DNA of 14,067 nt, from contig CASEZU010000107.1 of the NCBI GenBank assembly GCA_949292445.1, positions 1-14,067 of the forward strand. Reading direction: 5' to 3'. This stretch comes from an uncultured Spirochaetales bacterium. Lineage in GTDB: Bacteria > Spirochaetota > Spirochaetia > Sphaerochaetales > Sphaerochaetaceae. The notes beneath the pieces are model-generated. The model saw only the letters and a program-made list of their open reading frames with translations. It did no database searches and had not been told where the DNA came from. A program made the position numbers and the translations under genes. Positions 6,720-13,767 of this stretch are shown here, piece by piece (the stretch's first letter is position 1; each line of letters begins with the position of its first letter).

Positions 6720-8070
6720 TATGAAAGAAGTCATGCATCTGGATCTTGGATCCGGTGCGGGACAGTTCAAGGTCATGCCGGCAAAACTGGGCAATGGCCG
6801 GAAGGGGTTTGTCGCATTCTATGCCGCCTGTTATGACGTTGATGTCAACTACAGCATGTTTGTCCTTCCCACTGATTCCCTGCATGGGATAGCTTTCACG
6901 GATTCCGGTGAAGTGCTGTGGAAACGTTCATTCGGCATCCTGCCGAGTGCTGCGCTTTACTGCTTCACACTTATCGATATGGATGGAGATGGCGCTGATG
7001 AGATTTATCTCGTTGATAATTCGGATCCGGAACATCCATTCTGGGTTGAGGCTTTCGTGCTCAGGCGGCTCTCCGTGCTTACGGGGGAGGTTACTGGTGA
7101 ATGGGCCTGGCCGAATTATGGCGGGATTGAACGCTCCATGTGGTATTTCCGCAATCATCTCCTGGCTGGCTATGTTCACGGCAAACCTGTTCTTGTCGCT
7201 GTGCAGGGGACGTATCAGGATATGTATTTCCAGGCATATTCCGGGGAGATGGAGCTGAGGTGGACCAAAGCCATAGGAAAGGATGATCCCGGGGCGAGGG
7301 GAAGCCATTCATTTCCTGTTGTTGATATCAACTCCGATGGCATCGATGAGGTGATGTGGGGCGAACGCTGCATTTCCCTCGATGACGGCCATGAACTCTT
7401 CTGCATAGAGAAGGATACATGGAATGGCCATTCCGATATGTGCCAGCCTGTATATGACTGGGATACCGGCCGCTGGTTTGTATATATAAACAGGGAATCA
7501 GATGAGGAGATCGCTCCCCGTATCGGGCTCTATGATGATCATGGAAGTGCTGTATGGACCGCTGTTGACTGGGGCCATATACACAAGGGCTGGGTCGGAA
7601 GGATAGGACGCAGCGGGGAGCTGATCGCGAATGGCATGAGGATAACCGGGCAGACCAAGGACGCAAAAGGCCGCTATTATACAGGGATTACAGAGTTCTG
7701 CTTTGAGGCAATGTCCGGCAGGCCTGTGGATATCGGATTCAGCCTTTTCGATACCGCTCCAGTTGATGCTGATGGTGATGGCCTGCATGAGATATTGCGC
7801 GGCGTCGCAGCCGGAGATACGGAACTTATTGACAGGGAAGGGAAGAGGATCTGCCATTTCGGAGGCAAGGTTGCCATGAACACCAAGATCCTGGACATGC
7901 CGGGAGAGCAGGTCATGATATATATGCCAGACGGCACTGTGAGCATCTATGCTGATGTCAATGCCAGGGATACGCCTATGGCTGAACGCAGGTATAATAC
8001 TCCGTATTACAAGCGCAACCAGTATGCGAGGAATATTGAGAACAATATCTGCATGCACGGGGGAATCTGA
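6712..8070 (+). CDS. FG-GAP/VCBS-like propeller protein with calcium-loop motifs, cytoplasmic, coupled to the two-component system
   Basis: A 452-residue protein without signal peptide or membrane span. Three calcium-type loops stand out: DMDGDGADE at 89-97, DINSDGIDE at 205-213 and DADGDGLHE at 352-360, each at the end of a hydrophobic strand as in FG-GAP/VCBS beta-propeller blades. Rhamnogalacturonan lyases of family PL11 are also calcium-binding propellers, and the C-terminal region with RRYNTPYYKRNQ (426-437) loosely recalls propeller proteins near such lyases. I see no convincing catalytic set and do not call it a lyase. The ATG at 6712 is chosen because AGGAGG (6700-6705) sits 6 nt upstream; the in-frame ATG at 6694 lies before that site. 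It overlaps the kinase gene by 8 nt and the regulator by 1 nt, so all three are probably made together. Possible roles are an intracellular glycan-processing enzyme or an accessory to signalling. Confidence 0.75.
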   Translation: MIDMKEVMHLDLGSGAGQFKVMPAKLGNGRKGFVAFYAACYDVDVNYSMFVLPTDSLHGIAFTDSGEVLWKRSFGILPSAALYCFTLIDMDGDGADEIYLVDNSDPEHPFWVEAFVLRRLSVLTGEVTGEWAWPNYGGIERSMWYFRNHLLAGYVHGKPVLVAVQGTYQDMYFQAYSGEMELRWTKAIGKDDPGARGSHSFPVVDINSDGIDEVMWGERCISLDDGHELFCIEKDTWNGHSDMCQPVYDWDTGRWFVYINRESDEEIAPRIGLYDDHGSAVWTAVDWGHIHKGWVGRIGRSGELIANGMRITGQTKDAKGRYYTGITEFCFEAMSGRPVDIGFSLFDTAPVDADGDGLHEILRGVAAGDTELIDREGKRICHFGGKVAMNTKILDMPGEQVMIYMPDGTVSIYADVNARDTPMAERRYNTPYYKRNQYARNIENNICMHGGI

Positions 8071-9623
8071 TGCGTCTTCTGATTGTCGAGGATGATGCGA
8101 TGATCCTCAGGGGCCTCGTCAAGGGTGTTGACTGGAACAGGTACGGCTTCGATTCAGTACGTTCTGCTCCTGATGGAGAGATAGGGCTTTCCATGATGCG
8201 GGAAACTCCTGCGGATATAGTCATAACAGATATCAACATGCCGTTTATGGATGGGCTGGAGCTTTCTGAAGCCATCCGCAGGGAATTTCCCTCGGCGGTT
8301 GTGATAATCCTCACAGGGTATCAGAAGTTTGAATATGCGCAGACAGCGCTGCATGTCGGGGTGTTCGATTATCTGATGAAACCGATATCTTCCGAACAGC
8401 TGGATGAATGCATGAAACGGGCAATTTCCCATGTGGTGCGCAGAGTGCAGGAGGACATACAGATACAGGCCGGGCGGGAGAAGATAAAGGAGGATTTTCT
8501 TACAGGTGTCCTTTTTCATGGCGGCGATCTCCCCTCGATTCTGGACAGGGCAGGCAGGCTTGGCCTGTCTTTGAAACCCGGTCCGTATCATGCGGCGGTC
8601 GCACATTTTGATGATTTTGAGAATCCCCAGAAGGGGAGTATTGCCGAGTGGGAGGAAGCTGTAGAGGCCGTAATAGAGCTCTGCGATACCATTTTCAGCA
8701 AATCCGGTGCGGTATGGCGGCATGGAGGAGAATATCTGAACATAATATGGCAGGGGGATACCGCCGGTTTCAGAATCCTTCTGGAGCAGTTCGTCAGCGC
8801 GGCCCGTTCAGATATGCAGATGACGTTTGTGATAGCTGCCGGAACGGAGGCTGCTGAACTTTCTGGCCTTCATGCAATCGGGCACAGGCTGAGGGAATTC
8901 CATCGGAATGACGGAGTCATAATGCACTGCAGTCTGGTCTGGTGCTCAGAAAGCTCCATACAGAAAAATCATGATGACAACCTTCCCGAGCTGAGCCGCC
9001 GTTTCATACAGTTCATATATGAAGGAAAAGCGGAGGAATGCCATTTTGTCCTGTCGCACATCGCTGCGGAGGTGGTGTCCAGGCATGATGACCAGATGCT
9101 TTACGGCATCCTTTTCCATCTCAGCGAGATCTGCCGTGAGCTGATCCGGAAAGGCATAATCGCTCCTGACGCATTGGATTTCAGCCGTCTTTTTGACGAA
9201 TTCGCCAATCTGGATATAACCGGCAAGTTTGACAGGCTTGGTGCTGTATCGGACAGATTATGCCGGGATATATCCATTTCAGAGAGCGCAGACTCAATGA
9301 ACAGTAAGATGCTTGATTACATAGCCCGGCATTACACGAACCAGCAGCTTTCATTGACAGCCCTTGGTGATTATATGGACATGTCGCCTGTATATCTCTG
9401 TTCGGTATTCAAGAAGAAGAACGGAATATCATTCTCGGAGTATGTCACGGATCTGAGGATGAGAGAAGCATGCAGGCTGCTTGCTGATACCTCAATGAAG
9501 GCTTATGAGATCTCGTCGGCTGTAGGCATTCCCAACCAGCAGTATTTCAGTTCACGGTTCAGGAAGATCTATGGAGTATCCCCGATGGAGTTCAGGGAAG
9601 GGCAGGGGAGAAAACAGCCGTGA
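8070..9623 (+). CDS. Response regulator with AraC-type DNA-binding domain (YesN-like)
   Basis: A cytoplasmic transcription factor of 517 aa. The receiver domain (1-120) has the acidic pocket D8/D9, phosphoacceptor D54 in VITDINMP, T82 in ILTGY and K104 in LMKP. A poorly conserved middle region follows (about 130-405). The C-terminal AraC/XylS domain (about 410-510) has two helix-turn-helix units, one near LSLTALGDYMDMSPVYLCSV (428-447) and one around YEISSAVGIPNQQYFSSRF (479-497), ending in the typical YGVSPMEFR. It should be phosphorylated by the kinase at 4959-6719 and activate the transporter operon, possibly through the repeats at 1657-1687. The ATG overlaps the upstream stop as TGATG, and a GGGGG stretch just upstream may serve as ribosome site. 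An imperfect repeat, GCCGTG (9617-9622) and CACGGC (9641-9646), spans the stop but is a weak terminator. Confidence 0.93.
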   Translation: MRLLIVEDDAMILRGLVKGVDWNRYGFDSVRSAPDGEIGLSMMRETPADIVITDINMPFMDGLELSEAIRREFPSAVVIILTGYQKFEYAQTALHVGVFDYLMKPISSEQLDECMKRAISHVVRRVQEDIQIQAGREKIKEDFLTGVLFHGGDLPSILDRAGRLGLSLKPGPYHAAVAHFDDFENPQKGSIAEWEEAVEAVIELCDTIFSKSGAVWRHGGEYLNIIWQGDTAGFRILLEQFVSAARSDMQMTFVIAAGTEAAELSGLHAIGHRLREFHRNDGVIMHCSLVWCSESSIQKNHDDNLPELSRRFIQFIYEGKAEECHFVLSHIAAEVVSRHDDQMLYGILFHLSEICRELIRKGIIAPDALDFSRLFDEFANLDITGKFDRLGAVSDRLCRDISISESADSMNSKMLDYIARHYTNQQLSLTALGDYMDMSPVYLCSVFKKKNGISFSEYVTDLRMREACRLLADTSMKAYEISSAVGIPNQQYFSSRFRKIYGVSPMEFREGQGRKQP

Positions 9624-9631
9624 TCCTTTTC

Positions 9632-9660
9632 TTGCCTCAGCACGGCGCGCAGGCTAATAT
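9632..9660 (+). promoter_or_regulatory. Candidate sigma-70-type promoter of the cupin gene
   Basis: TTGCCT (9632-9637) and TAATAT (9655-9660) are separated by exactly 17 bp. Transcription would start near 9667, right at the GGAGG ribosome site (9668-9672), leaving a leader of only about 12 nt. The cupin gene would then be transcribed separately from the two-component operon. Confidence 0.5.
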
Positions 9661-9678
9661 TTAGGGCGGAGGATTCAG

Positions 9679-10017
9679 ATGTCAGACATACAGAATGTTT
9701 TTTATGGCAAAGACTGCCCCGCAGGTCCCGCAGGGGAAGGGGTTACAAGAAAGGTTCTCGCCCATTCGGAGAATATCATGGTGTGTGAGCTGCACTTCGC
9801 GAAGGGTGCTGTAGGTGCTCCCCACAGCCATCCGCATGAGCAGGTCTCATATGTCATTTCCGGCAAGTTCGAGTTCACTATCGGCGGCAAGAAGATCGTC
9901 GTAGGCCCCGGAGACACGACATACAAGGAACCGAACGTGGTTCACGGCGCCGTGTGCCTCGAGGAAGGTGTCATGCTCGACATCTTCACACCGGAGAGAA
10001 AGGATTTCCTGAAGTGA
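9679..10017 (+). CDS. kdgF: KdgF-like cupin (unsaturated uronate ring-opening/ketonisation)
   Basis: A 112-residue single-domain cupin. The metal-binding motif HSHPHEQ places H49, H51 and Q55 as ligands, with H89 in PNVVHG as the fourth. The Gln in place of the usual Glu, the length, the RKVLAHS strand near the N-terminus and the ending MLDIFTPERKDFLK agree with what I recall of KdgF proteins, including their conserved Asp, Phe and Arg near the C-terminus (D101, F103, R107 here). KdgF converts 4,5-unsaturated uronates from pectin or alginate into the linear keto form that feeds the 2-keto-3-deoxygluconate pathway. The family assignment as cupin is firm; the KdgF function is inferred by remembered similarity and could be a general cupin 2 protein instead. 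GGAGG sits 6 nt before the ATG. The gene ends at a shared hairpin with the converging lrgB. Confidence 0.8.
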   Translation: MSDIQNVFYGKDCPAGPAGEGVTRKVLAHSENIMVCELHFAKGAVGAPHSHPHEQVSYVISGKFEFTIGGKKIVVGPGDTTYKEPNVVHGAVCLEEGVMLDIFTPERKDFLK

Positions 10018-10047
10018 GAAAGCGCGCCAGAGATGGCGCGTTCTCTC
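10016..10047. terminator. Bidirectional terminator between converging kdgF-like gene and lrgB
   Basis: The core AGCGCGCC (10021-10028) pairs with GGCGCGTT (10035-10042) around a six-base loop, with one G-T pair. Beyond one mismatch, GAGA (10016-10019) pairs with TCTC (10044-10047). T/C-rich tails occur on both strands (TTCTCTCTC on plus, TTTCTCAC on minus). It fills nearly all of the 30 nt between the two stop codons. Confidence 0.7.
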
Positions 10048-10731
10048 TCAGAATGCAAGTGCCGCTATTATTGCGGTTATGATGCCGGAGAAGGAGAGGG
10101 CGATGCTACTCAATGCTCCTATGTCCTCTCCGAGCTCCAGTGCCTTCGAGGTGCCGACGACATGGCTTGCTGTCCCTATGGCAACGCCCTGTGCCACCCT
10201 GTTCTTCACGTGGAAGAGCTTTATCATGAAGGGTGCGAGGATGTTCCCTGCTACCCCTGTGAGAAGCAGCGCCGTGACAGTCAGCGAGCGTATTCCTCCG
10301 AGTGTCTCCGATATCGCGATCGCAATCGGTGTCGTGACGCTCTTGGGAACCAGCGAGGATGCAAGCGTCTCATCTATCCCCATGATGTGCGACAGGAGGA
10401 GTATCGACACAATTGAGGCGATGCTTCCTGCGGCCGTACCGGCAAGAATCGGGACAATATGTTTTCCCACCAACTTTCTTTCCCTGTAGATGGAGTATGC
10501 AAGCAGCGCTGTGACAGGCCCCAGGAACATGTTTATGATGGCTCCGCCACTGTTGTATGCGGAGAAAGGTATGCGGAAAATCATCATGGCGGCTATTATA
10601 AGGAGCTCCGCGATGAGCAGCGGGTTGAGAAGAGCCTTGCCCGTCTTCCTGTTCACCCAGAGTCCGAGACAGTAGCTGAGGATCGTTATCGAGAGCCCGA
10701 AGAGAGGGCTTGATATTATAAGCTCAGTCAT
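10048..10731 (-). CDS. lrgB: LrgB/CidB/YohK family membrane transporter subunit
   Basis: A 227-residue polytopic membrane protein of the LrgB family (PF04172), full length, with about six hydrophobic segments. Family landmarks are SSLVPKSVTTPIAIAISE, the TGVAGNILAPF stretch and GIGTASHVVGTSKALELGE near the C-terminus (read here as GVAIGTASHVVGTSKA). Its start overlaps the end of lrgA by 8 nt, with a purine-rich GGAGGCGGAG ribosome site inside lrgA, so the two are translationally coupled. LrgAB was first described as an antiholin system. Later work on B. subtilis PftAB and S. mutans LrgAB showed pyruvate transport, and the plant LrgAB fusion PLGG1 moves glycolate and glycerate. The glycerate kinase upstream makes an organic-acid transport role the better guess here. 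Confidence 0.9.
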   Translation of the reverse strand: MTELIISSPLFGLSITILSYCLGLWVNRKTGKALLNPLLIAELLIIAAMMIFRIPFSAYNSGGAIINMFLGPVTALLAYSIYRERKLVGKHIVPILAGTAAGSIASIVSILLLSHIMGIDETLASSLVPKSVTTPIAIAISETLGGIRSLTVTALLLTGVAGNILAPFMIKLFHVKNRVAQGVAIGTASHVVGTSKALELGEDIGALSSIALSFSGIITAIIAALAF

Positions 10732-11101
10732 TCTCCGCCTCCGTCTTTCCTCTGCCGGAAATGAGCCATTCGGTGAACTCCACGGCTTTGGCCGCGGCGA
10801 GGAATGTCACGAAAAGCGATATCAGCGATATCGCGACAAGCGGAAGCCAGGAAGTCCTGAGCATTTCCAGGTTCTCGACTATCTCCACGCCGGCAGGTAT
10901 GAAGAAGAGTGCCATATACCTGGAGAAGAAAGAGGCGCTTTCCTCAAGCTGGTCCTCTTTCACTATCCCTGCGCCAAGCAGCAGAAGAAGCAGGAACATC
11001 GCTATCAGGGTGCCGGGAAAGGTGAATGGAAGCACATATGATATAGCCTCACCTGCAAGCGTCAGCAGGAAAAGGAAAGACAGCTGCAGCAGTATTCTCA
11101 T
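10724..11101 (-). CDS. lrgA: LrgA/CidA family small membrane protein, partner of LrgB
   Basis: A 125-residue protein with four hydrophobic segments and the usual LrgA layout: GEAISYVLPFTFPGTLIAMF near the N-terminus, then FFIPAGVEIVE in the middle, then a last span near 88-105 and a charged tail. It should form a complex with LrgB in the cytoplasmic membrane; no enzymatic function is expected. The ATG at 11101 is the only plausible start, since the upstream in-frame codons hold no alternative, yet it has no Shine-Dalgarno. A good promoter ends only 8 nt before the ATG, so the message is probably leaderless. Known lrgAB operons are often controlled by LytSR-type systems; the YesM-type kinase in this window belongs to the same histidine-kinase family, but nothing here links the two. 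Confidence 0.88.
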   Translation of the reverse strand: MRILLQLSFLFLLTLAGEAISYVLPFTFPGTLIAMFLLLLLLGAGIVKEDQLEESASFFSRYMALFFIPAGVEIVENLEMLRTSWLPLVAISLISLFVTFLAAAKAVEFTEWLISGRGKTEAEND

Positions 11102-11109
11102 GGTGTCGG

Positions 11110-11138
11110 ATGATAGCCGCGGCGGGAGTCTTTGTCAC
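11110..11138 (-). promoter_or_regulatory. Candidate promoter of lrgAB giving a leaderless message
   Basis: On the minus strand, GTGACA (11138-11133) and TATCAT (11115-11110) each match the sigma-70 consensus at five of six positions, with a 17-bp spacer. Transcription would start at about 11105-11101, at or within four bases of the lrgA ATG. It begins directly after the terminator of the glycerate kinase gene. Confidence 0.55.
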
Positions 11139-11141
11139 TAT

Positions 11142-11170
11142 GAAAGAAGAGGGGAGGCCTCAACCTCCCC
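11142..11170 (-). terminator. Intrinsic terminator after the glycerate kinase gene
   Basis: Read on the minus strand, GGGGAGG (11170-11164) pairs with CCTCCCC (11157-11151) around a six-base loop, and the pyrimidine tail TCTTCTTTC (11150-11142) follows. It starts 7 nt past the kinase stop codon and separates the permease-kinase unit from lrgAB. Confidence 0.75.
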
Positions 11171-11177
11171 GGATATT

Positions 11178-12311
11178 TCAGATTCCCATGCGCTGCATGA
11201 ACCTCAGGATGTTATCCATTGTCAGCTTCATGTCGCTCTGGGCCCTTGTCCTTGCCTCCTTGTACGGGACGGCAACCCTGTTCGTGGAGAAGATGCCCGA
11301 GACGCCCTCATCGTACGCCGCATCGATGTCATCACCGATGTCTCCGACGACTGCTATCACAGGTATTCCCATCTTCTTCGCCTTTCTGGCGACGCCTATC
11401 ACGACCTTTCCCCTCAGGGACTGCGTGTCGATCTTCCCTTCTCCGGTGAAGATCATGTCGGCGCCCTCCGCGAGCTTCTCGAAGCCCGTGATCTCCAGCA
11501 CGGCATCAATTCCCATCTGCATCCTGGCGCCGAAGAATGATTTCATTCCTCCGCCCATTCCGCCTGCAGCTCCGCTTCCGGGAATATCCTGGAGCTCTAT
11601 TCCAAGCTCCTTTGATATGACGGATGCAAGATGCCTCATCTTGCTGTCAAGGACTTCCACCATCTCCGGATCCGCGCCTTTCTGGGGGCCGAAGACTGCC
11701 GCGGCGCCTGTAGGGCCGTAGAACGGATTGTCGATGTCGCACATGGCGGTGATCGGCAGAGCCTTCACGCTCTCATCCATTGTGGAGAGATCGATCTTTG
11801 CTATCCTGTCGAGCGTCGCGCCAACGGGAACGAAGCTGTTCCCATCGCTGTCGGTGAATTTCACTCCGCAGGCAGCCGCAGCTCCGCAGCCGGCGTCGTT
11901 CGTGGCGCTTCCGCCGAGTCCGATGACAAGCCTCTTTGCCCCGTTCCTTGCTGCCGCGAGTATGAGTTCTCCGACACCGAACGTTGTCGTTCTGGACGGA
12001 TCCTTCCTGTCCCCGACCTGAGGAAGCCCTGCGGAAGCCGCCATTTCTATGACTGCCGTTCCGTCTGGAAGCATGCCGTAGAAGCTCTCTATCTCCTCGT
12101 TCCAGGGACCATGTGTCCTGACATGTATCTTTTCTCCGCCGAGGGCGGTGAGGAAGGCATCGACGCTTCCCTCGCCGCCGTCAGCGACCGGTATGGATAC
12201 GATGGAGCAGCCTGGATGGTAGTTCAGTATCCTCTCCTTCATGATGGCGATTATCTGGGCGCTGGACATCGTTCCCTTGAACGAGTCCGGTATCAGTACC
12301 GCTTTCTTCAT
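11178..12311 (-). CDS. Glycerate kinase (GarK/GlxK family, PF02595)
   Basis: A 377-residue cytoplasmic kinase, the standard length of the family. It phosphorylates D-glycerate with ATP; GarK/GlxK enzymes generally give 2-phosphoglycerate, which enters lower glycolysis. Landmarks are the opening PDSFKGTMSSAQ (8-19), PVADGGEGS at 41-49, GLGGSATNDAGCG at 131-143, CDIDNPFYGPTGAAAVFGPQ at 191-210 and TGEGKIDTQS at 289-298. In other bacteria the gene completes glyoxylate, galactarate or glucarate catabolism. It begins 13 nt after the stop of the GntP-family permease and is probably on its transcript; the ribosome site is weak (AAGG overlapping the permease stop), suggesting coupling. I do not choose between the names garK and glxK. 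Confidence 0.95.
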   Translation of the reverse strand: MKKAVLIPDSFKGTMSSAQIIAIMKERILNYHPGCSIVSIPVADGGEGSVDAFLTALGGEKIHVRTHGPWNEEIESFYGMLPDGTAVIEMAASAGLPQVGDRKDPSRTTTFGVGELILAAARNGAKRLVIGLGGSATNDAGCGAAAACGVKFTDSDGNSFVPVGATLDRIAKIDLSTMDESVKALPITAMCDIDNPFYGPTGAAAVFGPQKGADPEMVEVLDSKMRHLASVISKELGIELQDIPGSGAAGGMGGGMKSFFGARMQMGIDAVLEITGFEKLAEGADMIFTGEGKIDTQSLRGKVVIGVARKAKKMGIPVIAVVGDIGDDIDAAYDEGVSGIFSTNRVAVPYKEARTRAQSDMKLTMDNILRFMQRMGI

Positions 12312-12324
12312 GCTGCACGCTGCC

Positions 12325-13698
12325 TTATACGAGGAAGAGTGAGAGGATCCAGACGAAGATCATGCCTACGACACCCATGATTCCTGTCATTGCAGACTGC
12401 GTCTTGTATCCGTCTTCCATCTCTATGTGCCCGAACTTCGTGACTACCCAGAAATAGGAGTCGTTTGCGTGGGATACAGTCATTGCTCCTGCTGCGATAG
12501 CCATTACAGTGAGTGTTCCTGCCATCGGGGTGGTGAGGCCGAGAAGGCTCATCATCGAGCCGGGATCCGTGATCATGCCCATGATGCCTGCTGTAGTCGT
12601 GAGGGCGACAGTCGATGAACCCTGAGCTGTCTTGAGGATCGCGGAGACGATGAACGGGAAGAAGATTCCGACCTTCGCGAGCACTGCTGCATGCTCCTGC
12701 ATATAGCCTACGAAGCCTGCCTCGGAGATTACCTTTCCGAGGACGCCGCCGGCTGCCGTGATGAAGAGGATCGGTCCGACTGTCTTGAGTGTCTCATCGA
12801 CGATGGAGTAGAAGTCCTTCATCTGATGCCTCTGGGCAAGAAGGATAACGCCGAAGACCGTTCCTATAGCAAGAGCGATGATCGGAGTTCCGATGAATGC
12901 GAAGAATGTGGCCATAGGACCTGTCCATCCGGCCATCGAAGAGATTGAGCCGAGGGCCATGGCGATGATCGGGATGATGATCGGGGCAAGGGCCATGAAG
13001 CCGCTGGGGAGCTTGCCGAAGCTCTTGAGGAGCTTCTCATACTCTTCCTGGCTGACATCATTCTGATCCTCGGATGTCTTCACGCGCTTTCCGATGTAGT
13101 TCGCATAGAAGTAGGCGACAATAAGACATGGAATGGATACGAGAGCTCCGATTCCCATTACGAGAAGCAGGTGATCACCGACTCCCAGAGAGCTTGCCGC
13201 CGCGATCGGGCCCGGTGTAGGCGGAATGAACACATGCGATGTGTAGAGGCCTGCTGAAAGAGCCACTGTGAGGGCTACTGACGAGTAGCCAGTCCTCTTC
13301 TGCAGTGCTCTTCTGATCGGGTCGAGGATGACGAAGCCTGAATCGCAGAAAACAGGGATCGACACGACCCAGCCCATGAGCTCGACTGCGAGATCGGGGT
13401 GTTTCTTGCCGACGAGGCGGACGACCATCTCAGCCAGCTTGAGGGCACCGCCCGTCTTCTCGAGCATCGTGCCGACCAGGGCACCGAGGATGATGACGAT
13501 GCCGATGCTGCTGAACGTTCCGGAGAAACCGGCTCCGATCATGTTCGGGATGCTTGCAAGCGGAATGCCTACTACGATCGCGAGCAGAAGCGAGATTCCC
13601 ATGAGCGCGATGAACGGATGAAGTTTGAATTTGCTTATCGCAACGATCATCACTACGATTGCGATGACAAAAGAGATGATAAGTCCAACACCAGACAT
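12325..13698 (-). CDS. GntP-family organic-acid:H+ symporter (probable glycerate or sugar-acid permease)
   Basis: A 457-residue inner-membrane permease with 12 or more hydrophobic segments and no signal peptide. Family motifs include HPFIALMGISLLLAI near the N-terminus, VSIPVFCDSGFVILDP, the SHVFIPPTPGPIAAA block, KTAQGSSTVALTT and VSHANDSYFWVVTKFG, all typical of gluconate symporters (PF02447). Members carry gluconate, related sugar acids or D-serine. The glycerate kinase 13 nt downstream suggests glycerate or a compound broken down to glycerate. The start has an excellent ribosome site, AGGAGGG (13709-13703), 4 nt ahead of the ATG. A promoter with a 17-bp spacer lies just upstream among several palindromes, so the unit is probably substrate-regulated. 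Confidence 0.93.
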   Translation of the reverse strand: MSGVGLIISFVIAIVVMIVAISKFKLHPFIALMGISLLLAIVVGIPLASIPNMIGAGFSGTFSSIGIVIILGALVGTMLEKTGGALKLAEMVVRLVGKKHPDLAVELMGWVVSIPVFCDSGFVILDPIRRALQKRTGYSSVALTVALSAGLYTSHVFIPPTPGPIAAASSLGVGDHLLLVMGIGALVSIPCLIVAYFYANYIGKRVKTSEDQNDVSQEEYEKLLKSFGKLPSGFMALAPIIIPIIAMALGSISSMAGWTGPMATFFAFIGTPIIALAIGTVFGVILLAQRHQMKDFYSIVDETLKTVGPILFITAAGGVLGKVISEAGFVGYMQEHAAVLAKVGIFFPFIVSAILKTAQGSSTVALTTTAGIMGMITDPGSMMSLLGLTTPMAGTLTVMAIAAGAMTVSHANDSYFWVVTKFGHIEMEDGYKTQSAMTGIMGVVGMIFVWILSLFLV

Positions 13699-13707
13699 AT
13701 TTCCCTC

Positions 13708-13722
13708 CTATAGTGTGTATAG
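13708..13722. repeat. Inverted repeat at the predicted start of the GntP transcript
   Basis: CTATA (13708-13712) and TATAG (13718-13722) flank five bases. The element covers the predicted transcription start and touches the ribosome site, a position where a bound repressor would block expression. A perfect 10-bp palindrome, ATTCTAGAAT (13727-13736), lies beside it over the -10 box. Confidence 0.35.
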
Positions 13723-13726
13723 GAAA

Positions 13727-13755
13727 ATTCTAGAATCCCTTTTCACCGCCTGCAA
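13727..13755 (-). promoter_or_regulatory. Candidate promoter of the GntP permease-glycerate kinase operon
   Basis: On the minus strand, TTGCAG (13755-13750) and TAGAAT (13732-13727) are separated by 17 bp. Transcription would start near 13720, giving a leader of about 22 nt that carries the AGGAGGG ribosome site. Confidence 0.6.
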
Positions 13756-13767
13756 CAGAATTTGTTG
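13753..13767. repeat. Inverted repeat overlapping the -35 region of the GntP promoter
   Basis: CAACA (13753-13757) and TGTTG (13763-13767) flank the five bases GAATT. The element overlaps the -35 box by three bases and extends upstream, a plausible operator or activator site. No regulator gene is visible in the window to assign to it. Confidence 0.35.

Noticed and set aside
10761..11540. A 259-codon plus-strand open frame across lrgA and the end of the glycerate kinase gene
   Set aside because: It is antisense to two recognisable genes and crosses a terminator and a promoter; its Ser/Arg-rich composition is that of a shadow frame.
11631..12380. A 249-codon open frame on the plus strand opposite the glycerate kinase gene
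   Set aside because: It lies antisense to an unmistakable kinase, is rich in Arg, Cys and His as mirror frames of biased genes are, and has no family motif.
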